From Candidatus Lachnoclostridium avicola (GTDB lineage: Bacteria > Bacillota > Clostridia > Lachnospirales > Lachnospiraceae): a DNA stretch of 64,000 nt. Below the pieces are notes generated by a model that saw only the letters and a list, made by a program, of their open reading frames with translations, had not been told where the DNA came from and searched no databases. Numbering within the stretch: position 1 is the first letter of the stretch; each line of letters begins with the position of its first letter. The translations under genes and the position numbers were made by a program. The stretch spans positions 26,699 through 90,698 of the forward strand of contig DXFM01000008.1 in the NCBI GenBank assembly GCA_019114465.1, in the 5' to 3' direction. Below, in pieces: positions 28,668-37,887 of this stretch.

Positions 28668-29849
28668 ATGCGGGGGCGGAGAATTTACGCAGCCATTCTG
28701 GCGGCCATGGGCCTGCTGCTGCTCACCGGGGTAAAGAGCGGCGGTTCCTATGACCTGCCGGATGGGCTGGAAATGAAAAAAAGCGGATTTGAACTGATGT
28801 CCCTGCCGGAGGGCCCCTCGGCGGCCCTTCCCCTTCAGGCGTTAAACGGCGTTCAGCCGCCGGCGGCGATGGAGACTGGGGGGACTGACGCGGGAGAGAG
28901 CGCCGGTCGGGCGGAGACTGCCGCGGCGGGAGAGAGCGCCGGTCAGACGGAGAACGCCGCAGGAGGAAACGCCGCCTCGGCGGATTCCGGCAGCGGTGTT
29001 TCCCAGGCTGCGCAGACGCCGGCGGAGGAGAAATACCTGGGAGGCGCCAGGCTTATGCTGCTGGCCAACCAGAGCGCCAGTCAGATGCTCTCCTGCGTGA
29101 TCCAGACGAAAGACGGAAGCGTGATCGTGGTGGACGGGGGAACCCCGGAGGATGCGCCCCATCTCATTGAGACCGTGCAGTCTCTGGGCGGCCGGGTAAA
29201 TGCCTGGCTGGTTACCCACCTGCACAACGATCATGTGGGAGCGCTCACCACCATTCTGAATATGGAGGAGTGCCCTCTGGAGATCGACGGGATCTACTAT
29301 TCCGTGGCGTCCCAGGAGTGGTATGACGAGAACGACCCCACCAGGGCCCAGACGGCGGCGGCTTTCATGTCCGCCATCGGGAAGGTGCCGGCGGAAAAAC
29401 TGCACAGCGATATCCAGAAAGGAACCCAGATACAGGTGGGAGACGCGTCCGTCATGGTGATGAACCGGCGCTACCTCCTCTCCGTGGACAGCGGAAACAA
29501 CGCTTCCGTGGCCTATATGGTCACGGTAAACGGCAGGAAGATCCTGTTCCTGGGAGACCTGGGATTAAACGGAGGGGATCTGCTGCTTCAGGAGTGGAGC
29601 GGAGCGGATATCACCTGCGACATCGTCCAGATGGCCCATCACGGTCAGAACGGGGTGGGAGAGAATTTCTACCAGGTGGTGAGGCCGAAGATCTGTCTGT
29701 GGCCCGCTCCCCAGTGGCTGTGGGACAATGACAACGGCGGCGGCCCGGGCAGCGGTCCCTGGAGAACGCTGGAGACCAGGAGCTGGATGGAGAAGCTGGG
29801 CGTGACTCAGAACTACTGCATCAAGGACGGGGATCAGATCATAGAATAA
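28668..29849 (+). CDS. Metallo-beta-lactamase-fold hydrolase (ComEC-like MBL)
   Basis: VVDGGTPEDAPHL, VTHLHNDHVGALTTIL, VQMAHHGQNGV; N-terminal signal and low-complexity linker. Confidence 0.75.
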   Translation: MRGRRIYAAILAAMGLLLLTGVKSGGSYDLPDGLEMKKSGFELMSLPEGPSAALPLQALNGVQPPAAMETGGTDAGESAGRAETAAAGESAGQTENAAGGNAASADSGSGVSQAAQTPAEEKYLGGARLMLLANQSASQMLSCVIQTKDGSVIVVDGGTPEDAPHLIETVQSLGGRVNAWLVTHLHNDHVGALTTILNMEECPLEIDGIYYSVASQEWYDENDPTRAQTAAAFMSAIGKVPAEKLHSDIQKGTQIQVGDASVMVMNRRYLLSVDSGNNASVAYMVTVNGRKILFLGDLGLNGGDLLLQEWSGADITCDIVQMAHHGQNGVGENFYQVVRPKICLWPAPQWLWDNDNGGGPGSGPWRTLETRSWMEKLGVTQNYCIKDGDQIIE

Positions 29850-29855
29850 AAAGAA

Positions 29856-29915
29856 ACGGGGAGAGCTGGAAGGCTCTCCCCGTCAGGAAAGGACAGGCCG
29901 GCGGCCTGTCCTTTT
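29856..29915. terminator. Two adjacent terminator-like hairpins
   Basis: ACGGGGAGAGC..GCTCTCCCCGT and AAAGGACAGGCC..GGCCTGTCCTTT followed by T tract. Confidence 0.8.
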
Positions 29916-29925
29916 TCAGATATCT

Positions 29926-30906
29926 TTAATCGGTCACATCCAGTCCGCTGTGGTAGGAGTGGTTTCCCAGCTCTTTTAACAGCAGGTGGAAATCCTGTTC
30001 CTCCAAAGGCACCTTGGAGGTGAGGCATTTGTTCAGCAGGTAGTAGACCAGACTGCACTTGGACAGGGACTGGTGGAACAGCTCCGGGAAGGTGGCGTTG
30101 GAAGCCAGGGATTTGTCCCAGGGGTTGCACCAGATCTCCCGGTCCAGATTCAGGCACTTTCTCGGGTTGGACACCTCATCGGTTACCAGCTTGGTGGAAG
30201 CGATGGGATTTTTCAGGAAAATGGATTCCACAAACTGAATGCTGTTCTTTTTCCTGCCGGATTTGTCTGCCAGGGTGCGGCAGCCGAAGCGGATGGCCAG
30301 GATGGAGCGGTGCACCATGCGGGGCGTCACCTGGAAATTGTTCCGGTAGGTGATGGGATAATAGGTCTCATTGATGCAGGAGGACAGAAAACGGGAGATA
30401 AACTGGGTCTCCTGGGCGTTCAGGCAGATGGTGGCCGCCTGGTTAAACTGGGACGGCTTCTTTTTCTTATACTTCTGAAGGAGAAGGGCGTCGATGTCGT
30501 TTTCCAGGGAGGCGTGCTGCCCGTGGTGGTGGGTGGACGGATTGCTGATGTCATATCCGATTCTGCCGTACACATAGGGATGGCAGATGGAGTCCCCCAC
30601 GTAGTGGCAGAGAAAGCCGGCCAGGTAGGAGATGCCCTGCTCCCGCTGCTGTCTGGACTTCAAATCCCCCAGATGGGTCAGATAACAGCGGAAAAAGTCG
30701 TTCACATGGTGCTCGTGCATGTAAGCGCCCACGTTCCGGTAATCCCGGTGGCGCAGAATGGGGATATTATAGAAAAAGATATCCGGTCCCTGAAGCCCCA
30801 GCTGGTAAAGCCAGCGGTATTTTGCGATAATATGCTTCAGCGGCTGATACCGCATATCATTGTAAGCTTTCATACCCATTATGTAATGAGTGGTAAAACC
30901 AGGCAT
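29926..30906 (-). CDS. Zinc-dependent phospholipase C-like protein
   Basis: MPGFTTHYIMGMKAYNDM, GLQGPDIFFYNI, YLAGFLCHYVGDSICHPYVYGRI His/Asp-rich metal-binding pattern. Confidence 0.75.
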   Translation of the reverse strand: MPGFTTHYIMGMKAYNDMRYQPLKHIIAKYRWLYQLGLQGPDIFFYNIPILRHRDYRNVGAYMHEHHVNDFFRCYLTHLGDLKSRQQREQGISYLAGFLCHYVGDSICHPYVYGRIGYDISNPSTHHHGQHASLENDIDALLLQKYKKKKPSQFNQAATICLNAQETQFISRFLSSCINETYYPITYRNNFQVTPRMVHRSILAIRFGCRTLADKSGRKKNSIQFVESIFLKNPIASTKLVTDEVSNPRKCLNLDREIWCNPWDKSLASNATFPELFHQSLSKCSLVYYLLNKCLTSKVPLEEQDFHLLLKELGNHSYHSGLDVTD

Positions 30907-30985
30907 AGAAATCCCTCGTTTCTGAAAAAGTATTCTTATGTGAATAAGTATAGCACAACCGTTCATAAAATGCGATAGAAAAGCG

Positions 30986-32332
30986 ATGGAAAGAAGTGAG
31001 CGGATGATACACAGACTGCAGGAGCTGGTCTGGGGACCGTGGATGCTGGCGGCCCTTCTGGGCATGGGAATCTATTTTACCGCGGCTGGCAGATGTTTCC
31101 AGCTGCGGAAATTTTCCCTGTGGTGGGGGGAGACGGGAGGCAGTCTGTGGCGGGGAGAGAGGGAAAAGTCCGGCGGAGGGATCACCTCCTTTCAGACCGC
31201 CTGTACAGCACTGGCGGCCACCATCGGGACGGGCAACATTGTGGGGGTGGCCACCGCCCTGACGGCGGGCGGCCCCGGCGCCATCTTCTGGATGTGGATC
31301 TCGGCGCTTATCGGCATGATGACCGCCTACGGGGAGGCCTATCTGGGGGTCCGCTACCGGCGGCGGGAGGGAAATATGTGGATCAGCGGCCCCATGGTGT
31401 ACCTGGAAGACCGGCTGAAGCTCCCGGGAATGGGGTTGGTCTATGCCTTTTTCTGCATGATGTCCTCCCTGGGCATGGGCAGCATGGTCCAGGCAAATTC
31501 CGTGGCGGAGACGGCGGCTTACAGCTTTTCGGTTCCGCCGGCGGCCGCGGCCGCGGCGGTGACTGTCCTCACCGGGCTGGTGATCGCCGGGGGCACGAAA
31601 AGAATCGCCGCGGTCTCCGGAAAGCTCATGCCCGCCGCATCCGGGATCTATATTCTCTTTTCCCTGGCGGTGATCCTCTCCTGGTACGACCGTCTGCCCG
31701 GAGTATTCGCCGCCATTTTAAAGTCGGCTTTTGAGCCGGCCGCGGCGGCGGGGGGAACGGCGGGTTACCTGGTGAGCCGGAGTCTGCGGTACGGAGTGTC
31801 CCGGGGAGTGTTCTCCAACGAAGCCGGTCTGGGAACGCTGGCCATCCTTCACGGGGCGGCCGACGGCGGGGACGCCCAAAAACAGGGGATGTGGGCCATG
31901 TTTGAGGTGTTTTTCGACACCATTGTCATCTGCAGCCTCACTGCCCTGGTGATCCTTCTGGCTGCCGGGGGAGGGCAGGCGCCCGGAGTGGACGGGGCGG
32001 CCCTCACGGCCTACAGCTTCTCCGCCAGGCTGGGGAAGGCGGGGGAGTATCTGGTGTCGGCGTCCATGATCGTATTTGCCTTTGCCACCCTCACCGCCTG
32101 GTTTTATATGGGGAGACAGGCGTTTTCCTATCTGATTCTGAAGACCGGGCTGCCGGTGAGGACGGGAAACCGGCTCTACATGCTGTTTTACCTGAACGCG
32201 ATCTTTCTGGGATGCTTGGCAAAGCTGGACACGGTGTGGCAGCTCTCCGATATCTGGAACGGCCTGATGGCCCTGCCAAACCTCCTGGCTCTGTTCCTTC
32301 TGCGCCGGGAGGTGGCGAAAAACATTCCTTGA
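30986..32332 (+). CDS. AGCS-family sodium:alanine/glycine symporter (start may be 31004)
   Basis: ATIGTGNIVGVATALTAGGPGAIFWMWISALIGMMTAYGEAYLGVRYR. Confidence 0.92.
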   Translation: MERSERMIHRLQELVWGPWMLAALLGMGIYFTAAGRCFQLRKFSLWWGETGGSLWRGEREKSGGGITSFQTACTALAATIGTGNIVGVATALTAGGPGAIFWMWISALIGMMTAYGEAYLGVRYRRREGNMWISGPMVYLEDRLKLPGMGLVYAFFCMMSSLGMGSMVQANSVAETAAYSFSVPPAAAAAAVTVLTGLVIAGGTKRIAAVSGKLMPAASGIYILFSLAVILSWYDRLPGVFAAILKSAFEPAAAAGGTAGYLVSRSLRYGVSRGVFSNEAGLGTLAILHGAADGGDAQKQGMWAMFEVFFDTIVICSLTALVILLAAGGGQAPGVDGAALTAYSFSARLGKAGEYLVSASMIVFAFATLTAWFYMGRQAFSYLILKTGLPVRTGNRLYMLFYLNAIFLGCLAKLDTVWQLSDIWNGLMALPNLLALFLLRREVAKNIP

Positions 32333-32357
32333 CAGGCGGCGTTTTTTTCAGTATACT
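32329..32357 (+). promoter_or_regulatory. Sigma-A promoter for the riboswitch-antiporter transcript
   Basis: TTGACA (32329-32334)-N17-TATACT (32352-32357); -35 overlaps the upstream stop codon. Confidence 0.8.
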
Positions 32358-32360
32358 TTT

Positions 32361-32496
32361 GATTTGATAAAAGGGAGTAGCTTCCATTGAGAAATGTTGT
32401 GTATGGCCGTCATCACAGTTAGGTTTAACTCGGCGTACATATAATAAGCGAGACTTTGATCGCGCTATTAAAGTGCGTAAAGAGCCTCGTTTTTTT
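32361..32496 (+). ncRNA. yybP-ykoY (Mn2+-sensing) riboswitch with downstream intrinsic terminator
   Basis: AAAAGGGAGTAGC...GCCGTCATCACAG...GAGACTTTG signature; terminator CGAG..CTCG with T7 tract (32449-32496) overlapping the 3' P1 strand. Confidence 0.9.
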
Positions 32497-32537
32497 CATT
32501 TTAGAGGAATGTCTTACTGCATGAGAGGAAGGAAAAT

Positions 32538-33470
32538 ATGGCAACGGTTTATCTTTGGCTGATTGTGGGCTTTGCGCTGCTGGTCAGAGGTGCGGATTAT
32601 TTTGTGGAGGGCAGCTCGTCGGCGGCAAAGCTTCTGCGGGTGCCCGGAGTGATCATCGGGATGACGGTGGTGGCCTTCGGCACCAGCGCGCCGGAGCTGG
32701 CGGTGAGCGTCACCGCGTCCCTGACCAGCAACAACGGGATTGCCCTGGGCAACGTGATCGGTTCCAATATGTTCAACCTGCTGGTGGTCATCGGCCTGAG
32801 CTGCATGGTGGCGGAGATGCCGGCGGACCGGAAGGTTATGAACGGGGATTTCTTCTACTCCATTGCGGTGTCGGTGATCGCCCTGGCCCTTGTCGCCTTT
32901 GACCGGAAGATCGGCCGGGTGGACGGGGTGATTCTCCTTGCTCTGTTCGGATATTTCCTCTACCGGATCTTCCGGTCGGCGGCTGAGGAGAGAAGGACGG
33001 CGGAGCCGGCAAAACGGGAGCTTTCAGTTTTTCTGAGCACTGTGTACATCATCGGCGGACTGGTGGCGGTGGTGGCGGGGAGCAGTCTGGTAGTGAGCAG
33101 CGCCAGCGCCATCGCGGAGGCCTTCGGCCTCAGTGAAAACCTTATCGGTCTGACGGTGGTGGCCCTGGGAACTTCCCTGCCGGAGCTGGTGACCAGCATG
33201 GTGGCAGCCAGAAAAGGGGAAAACGGTCTGGCTCTGGGCAACGTGATCGGCTCCAATATTTTCAACATTCTGCTGATTCTGGGGATTTCCGGCCTGCTGA
33301 GCCCGGTTCCGGTGACTGTATCCACGGTCTATGATCTGATCTGTCTGATTCTGGTCAGCTGTCTGTGCTGGGCGATGGGAAGGCGGAAGATGCGGTATAC
33401 CAGGATTCACGGAGTGATCCTGGTGGCCCTGTACGCCGTGTACATGATCTACATAGGGCTGCGGATGTGA
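32538..33470 (+). CDS. Calcium/sodium (cation) antiporter, CaCA/YrbG family
   Basis: VVAFGTSAPELAVSVTASLTSNNGIALGNVIGSNMFNLL and VVALGTSLPELVTSMVAARKGENGLALGNVIGSNIFNIL alpha-repeats. Confidence 0.93.
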   Translation: MATVYLWLIVGFALLVRGADYFVEGSSSAAKLLRVPGVIIGMTVVAFGTSAPELAVSVTASLTSNNGIALGNVIGSNMFNLLVVIGLSCMVAEMPADRKVMNGDFFYSIAVSVIALALVAFDRKIGRVDGVILLALFGYFLYRIFRSAAEERRTAEPAKRELSVFLSTVYIIGGLVAVVAGSSLVVSSASAIAEAFGLSENLIGLTVVALGTSLPELVTSMVAARKGENGLALGNVIGSNIFNILLILGISGLLSPVPVTVSTVYDLICLILVSCLCWAMGRRKMRYTRIHGVILVALYAVYMIYIGLRM

Positions 33471-33529
33471 GGGGCAGGATCCGCTTAGGCGGAGACTGCC
33501 GGGAAAGGAACATAACAGATAGACGAAGA

Positions 33530-33557
33530 AATCCGGGAGGCCCGCGCCGCCCGGATT
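33530..33557 (+). terminator. Hairpin downstream of the antiporter
   Basis: AATCCGGGaGGCccgcGCCgCCCGGATT. Confidence 0.55.
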
Positions 33558-33831
33558 CATATTATAAAAAAGGGAGGAGAGCTGATAAAAATCAGCCCAA
33601 GTATTATGAAAAAAATCTTGTAATTCATAGCAGCTCTCGCTGTCTATGGTTGTAGTATAGCCGGGAATCATGAAGAAAAAATGTTGATTGTGTAAATGGT
33701 TTTTTAATATATTTTGAACAAAATATGAACGAAAGCAATTTTCAGTTGTGCCGTCCTGGAGGAAATGTTATACTTGACGGAAAGAAGCGCCTCCGGGTCC
33801 GGAGGTGTGGGAAAGGAAGGAAGAAATCATT

Positions 33832-34350
33832 ATGGCAAATCCTATTGTGACCATTGAGATGGAAAACGGAGATGTGATAAAGGCGGAGCTGTACCCGGAT
33901 ATTGCTCCCAACACGGTGAACAATTTTATCAGCCTGATTAAGAAGGGCTATTACGACGGATTGACCTTTCACCGGGTCATCCGGAACTTTATGATCCAGG
34001 GCGGCTGCCCGGAGGGAACGGGAATGGGCGATCCCGGCTACGCCATCAAAGGCGAGTTCTCCCAGAACGGCTTCCGCAATCCGCTGAAGCACACGGCGGG
34101 AGTTCTGTCCATGGCGAGAGCCATGAATCCGGACAGCGCCGGCTCCCAGTTCTTCATTATGCACAAGGACGCTCCCCATCTGGACGGCTCCTACGCCGCC
34201 TTCGGCAAGGTGACGGAAGGCATGGACGGGGTGAACCGGATCGCCGAGTGCAGAACGGATTACAGCGACCGTCCCATGAAAGAGCAGAAGATCAAAAAGA
34301 TGACGGTGGAGACCTTCGGCGTGGACTATCCGGAGCCTAAGAAGGTGTGA
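33832..34350 (+). CDS. Cyclophilin-type peptidyl-prolyl cis-trans isomerase
   Basis: GLTFHRVIRNFMIQGG, AGVLSMARAMNPDSAGSQFFIMHKDAPHLDGSYAAFGKV. Confidence 0.95.
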   Translation: MANPIVTIEMENGDVIKAELYPDIAPNTVNNFISLIKKGYYDGLTFHRVIRNFMIQGGCPEGTGMGDPGYAIKGEFSQNGFRNPLKHTAGVLSMARAMNPDSAGSQFFIMHKDAPHLDGSYAAFGKVTEGMDGVNRIAECRTDYSDRPMKEQKIKKMTVETFGVDYPEPKKV

Positions 34351-34360
34351 GGAATAGGAT

Positions 34361-35071
34361 ATGAGGGAAGAACGGACGATCGTGGTGGACGGCATCAGCC
34401 GCACAGTCGTGATTTCCGATGAGAGGGAGGCTCTTCTGGCCGCGGATGCGGCCGGGAGGGCCTCTGTCGCTGTGTGGAACGGGGACCGGGAAGAATTTCT
34501 CCCCTCCGCCTTCGCGGTGGAGGACCCGGCGGACGCGGACGGGGAGTTTCTGGAGCGGGTGGCGAGGAGAAAACTGGGCCTTCCCTGGACGATCCGGGAG
34601 ACCGGAAGGCTGCTGATCCGGGAGTTTGGGGAGGAAGACAGTGAACAGGTGCCCCGGGAGGAATGCCTGGGACCGGGAGATGAAGTGTTTGCGGACAGGG
34701 AAAAGCTGAGAGCCTACATCCGCTGCCAGTACGGGATCAGCCAGTACGGCATCTGGGCGGCGGTGGAGAAGGAGAGCGGCCGCCTGGTGGGGAAAATCGG
34801 ATTCGCTCCGCCGGAGGACGGCCGGGAAGGATTGGAGCTGGGATACCACATCTTCCGGCCCTGGAGAAGGATGGGATACGGGCTGGAGGGCTGTCAGGCG
34901 GCCCTGGCCTGGGAGGAGAAAGAGCTGGCTCTGCCGGTGTACGTCAGGATCCGAAAGGACAACCTGGCCTCTCTGCGGCTGGCAGAAAAGCTGGGTTTTT
35001 CCGGAAAAATGGAAGAAAATGGTTATTTTTATCTGTTTTGGCCGCCAAAAGAGGCGAAGATAGAAAAATAA
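34361..35071 (+). CDS. GNAT-family acetyltransferase
   Basis: GLELGYHIFRPWRRMGYGLEG and VRIRKDNLASLRLAEKLGF motifs. Confidence 0.75.
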   Translation: MREERTIVVDGISRTVVISDEREALLAADAAGRASVAVWNGDREEFLPSAFAVEDPADADGEFLERVARRKLGLPWTIRETGRLLIREFGEEDSEQVPREECLGPGDEVFADREKLRAYIRCQYGISQYGIWAAVEKESGRLVGKIGFAPPEDGREGLELGYHIFRPWRRMGYGLEGCQAALAWEEKELALPVYVRIRKDNLASLRLAEKLGFSGKMEENGYFYLFWPPKEAKIEK

Positions 35072-35179
35072 TTGCCGGAAATTGAAAAAATCGGCGGGAA
35101 ACGCTTGTGCTTTTCCTTTCTATGGGATATAATATATTGTATACAAAATAATGTATAAATACAATCAGGTGGTGTGCCT

Positions 35180-36085
35180 ATGATAACGCGCATGAGACTG
35201 AAGGCCCGCGGAAAGATCAATCTGGGGCTGGATGTGATTCGAAAACGGGAAGACGGGTATCATGAGGTGAAGATGGTGATGCAGACGGTGGGTCTTTACG
35301 ACAGCATCGACCTGCGGACGTCCGACCGGGAAGGAATCCGGGTGGAGACCAATCTTTATTATCTGCCCAACGATCAGAATAATCTGGTGTGGAAAGCGGC
35401 CGAGATGCTGAGACAGGAATTTGACCTGCCCGGCGGCCTGGATATCCGTCTGAAGAAGATGATCCCGGTGGCCGCAGGCATGGCTGGCGGCAGCAGCGAC
35501 GCGGCGGCGGTGCTGTTTGGAGTCAACCGCATGTACGGGCTGGGGCTGTCCTTAGACCAGTTGAAGGAGCGGGGAGTGAAGATCGGGGCGGACGTGCCCT
35601 ACTGTCTGATGAGAGGGACCGCTCTCTCCGAGGGCATCGGCGAGATTCTGACGCCCCTGCCGCCGGTGCCCCAGTGCTGGGTGCTGCTGGCAAAGCCGGG
35701 CATCAGCGTGTCCACGAAGTGGGTGTATGCCAATCTTCACGCCAACGAGCTGCGGCCGGAGGACCACCCGGATATCGACGGTCTGGTGGAAGCCATACGC
35801 CGGGGGGATTTGAAGGCCATGGCCGGAAAATTCGGAAATGTTCTGGAGCTGGTGACAGAGAAGCGGTATCCGGTGATCGGGGAGATCAAGAGCGTTATGA
35901 AGCGGTATGGGGCGTTAAACGCCATGATGAGTGGCAGCGGCCCCACAGTTTTCGGCCTGTTTGAGGATGTCAGGGCGGCAAAGAAGGCCTACTGGGCGCT
36001 GAAAAACGGTCGGCTTTCCGGCAGGATCAAGCAGGTTTATCTCACCAATTTTTTCAATAACAGGGAGGTTTCCAATGGACTATAA
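35180..36085 (+). CDS. ispE: 4-diphosphocytidyl-2-C-methyl-D-erythritol kinase
   Basis: ARGKINLGLDVIRKREDGYHEV; IPVAAGMAGGSSDAAAVL; MMSGSGPTVFGLF. Confidence 0.95.
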   Translation: MITRMRLKARGKINLGLDVIRKREDGYHEVKMVMQTVGLYDSIDLRTSDREGIRVETNLYYLPNDQNNLVWKAAEMLRQEFDLPGGLDIRLKKMIPVAAGMAGGSSDAAAVLFGVNRMYGLGLSLDQLKERGVKIGADVPYCLMRGTALSEGIGEILTPLPPVPQCWVLLAKPGISVSTKWVYANLHANELRPEDHPDIDGLVEAIRRGDLKAMAGKFGNVLELVTEKRYPVIGEIKSVMKRYGALNAMMSGSGPTVFGLFEDVRAAKKAYWALKNGRLSGRIKQVYLTNFFNNREVSNGL

Positions 36086-36755
36086 TTTAAAGGTTACGAT
36101 GAATGAATATCTGCCTCTGCGGGATGTGGTATTCAACACCCTGCGGCAGGCAATTTTAAAGGGAGAGCTGGAGCCGGGCGAGAGGCTTATGGAGATCCAG
36201 CTGGCGGAGCGCCTGGGCGTGAGCAGAACCCCCATTCGCGAGGCCATCCGGAAACTGGAACTGGAAGGACTGGTGCTCATGATCCCGAGAAAAGGGGCGG
36301 AGGTGGCCAAAATATCTGCCAGAAGCCTGCGGGACGTGCTGGAGGTGCGCCGTGCCTTAGAGGAGCTGGCCATTGAGCTGGCCTGCCAGAGAATGTCGGA
36401 GGAGGACATTGACAATCTCCAGAAGGCTCAGGACGATTTTAAGGCGGCCATTTCCGAGGGAGACGCCATGAAGATCGCGGAGACGGACGAGCACTATCAC
36501 GATGTGATCTACGAGGGCACCCAGAACGCGAAGCTGATCCAGATGTTGAACAACCTGAGGGAGCAGATGTACCGCTACCGCCTGGAATATATTAAGGATG
36601 AGGATAAGAGAAAGATTCTGATCCTGGAACACGAGCGGATTCTGAAGGCCGTCCGGGAGCGGAAGGTGGCGGATGCCAAGGAGGCCATGAGGGAGCATAT
36701 TGACAATCAGGAGATCACCGTGGCGAAAAATATCACGGAGAAGGAGAACGGATGA
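36075..36755 (+). CDS. GntR-family (FadR-type) transcriptional regulator
   Basis: LRQAILKGELEPGERLMEIQLAERLGVSRTPIREAIRKLELEGLV; FCD-like C-terminus. Confidence 0.93.
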   Translation: MDYNLKVTMNEYLPLRDVVFNTLRQAILKGELEPGERLMEIQLAERLGVSRTPIREAIRKLELEGLVLMIPRKGAEVAKISARSLRDVLEVRRALEELAIELACQRMSEEDIDNLQKAQDDFKAAISEGDAMKIAETDEHYHDVIYEGTQNAKLIQMLNNLREQMYRYRLEYIKDEDKRKILILEHERILKAVRERKVADAKEAMREHIDNQEITVAKNITEKENG

Positions 36756-36946
36756 CGTTTAAGGAGAGATACCTGGCGGGGGAGATTCCTTTTGAGGAGA
36801 TTGATCGCTACATTGAGGAGTGGAATGAGAGCGACGACGAACGGCGTCTGGCAGAGTACCTGGGGCTGAACGCGGACGAGGAGGACGTCTGGGTGGACGA
36901 AAGCGATGAGGCCCTTCAGGAGCTGCTGGACAGCCAGAAGGCCTGA
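36752..36946 (+). CDS. Small acidic protein of unknown function
   Basis: 64-aa ORF overlapping gntR stop by 4 bp. Confidence 0.55.
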   Translation: MTFKERYLAGEIPFEEIDRYIEEWNESDDERRLAEYLGLNADEEDVWVDESDEALQELLDSQKA

Positions 36947-36983
36947 TCCGGGCGCAGCGCCGGGGGACCGGCATGGACGGGAG

Positions 36984-37026
36984 AAAGAGACGGCAGAGGC
37001 GGGAGACCGCTGGCGGCCGTCTCTTT
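36984..37026 (+). terminator. Hairpin downstream of the GntR/small-ORF operon
   Basis: AAAGAGACGGC/GCCGTCTCTTT stem followed by GTTTTA. Confidence 0.5.
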
Positions 37027-37126
37027 CTGCGTTTTAATAAAAGTCAAACAGAACTCAGACAAAATCTTAACCATAAGAGGATAGGCTTCTGAATATAAAA
37101 AAAGTGTAAAAGATGAAGAAGGTGAA

Positions 37127-37172
37127 TTGACATAGTGACAGGTTGTCATTACAATAAGTGACAGGTTGTCAC
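37127..37172 (+). promoter_or_regulatory. TetR-regulated sigma-A promoter with two operator copies
   Basis: TTGACA(37127)-N17-TACAAT(37150); GTGACAGGTTGTCA at 37135 and GTGACAGGTTGTCAC at 37158. Confidence 0.8.
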
Positions 37173-37253
37173 CCGAATGCTGTATACAGGATTTACAAAT
37201 TCCTGTAACGCGGCGGCAGGACCGAATATACAGATAGAAAGCGGGGAGAGAAA

Positions 37254-37874
37254 ATGCCTACCGAACGGTTTCTCAGGCTTCCGGATGAGAAAAAGACGGC
37301 AATCCTCAGAGCGGCTGTGGATGAGTTTTCCAGAGTGCCCTTCGATAAGGTGTCCATCAACCAGATCATAAAAAATGCAGAAATTTCCAGAGGCAGTTTT
37401 TACACGTATTTTGAAGATAAAATGGATGTGCTTCGTTATATATTTCAGGATACGAAACGGCAGTATCAGGATTTCTGCAGAGAAACTCTGGTGGACAGCG
37501 GAGGGGATTTCTGGAAGATGGTGGCGGAGCTGTTCCACCAGGTGCTCTACAGGGATTACAGCGGCCGGCTGGCCAGACTTTTTCAGAATGTTCTTACCTA
37601 TGCGGAAGCGGAAAAGTTTGTGAAAATACTCCGGGAAAGCGGCGGAGACGGCAAGAAGATGGATGAGTGGATGTATGAGCAGGTGGATAAAAGCCAGCTG
37701 CGGGTTGAAAGCCTGGAAGAGTTCCGGGTGCTCATTGAAATGTGTATGCTTGCCATTCTCATGGCCTTTGCCCAAAGGTATAAAGATAAGGAATCAATCG
37801 AATCGGTAGAGTGGTCATTTTTCAGAAAGATGGATTTTTTAAAAAATGGAGTATTAAAGCACAAAGAAAGTTAA
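37254..37874 (+). CDS. TetR/AcrR-family transcriptional regulator
   Basis: ILRAAVDEFSRVPFDKVSINQIIKNAEISRGSFYTYFEDKMDVLRYI. Confidence 0.93.
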   Translation: MPTERFLRLPDEKKTAILRAAVDEFSRVPFDKVSINQIIKNAEISRGSFYTYFEDKMDVLRYIFQDTKRQYQDFCRETLVDSGGDFWKMVAELFHQVLYRDYSGRLARLFQNVLTYAEAEKFVKILRESGGDGKKMDEWMYEQVDKSQLRVESLEEFRVLIEMCMLAILMAFAQRYKDKESIESVEWSFFRKMDFLKNGVLKHKES

Positions 37875-37887
37875 ACAGGAGGACATT

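Noticed and set aside
29986-30978. 330-aa plus-strand ORF opposite the phospholipase C-like gene
   Set aside because: The minus-strand frame carries the coherent metal-binding motifs and RBS; the plus frame has no recognisable motifs.
33788-33806. CCTCCGGgtCCGGAGG hairpin in the cyclophilin 5' UTR as a riboswitch
   Set aside because: Simple 7-bp hairpin with a 2-nt apparent loop and no aptamer-like sequence; too little to support a regulatory call.
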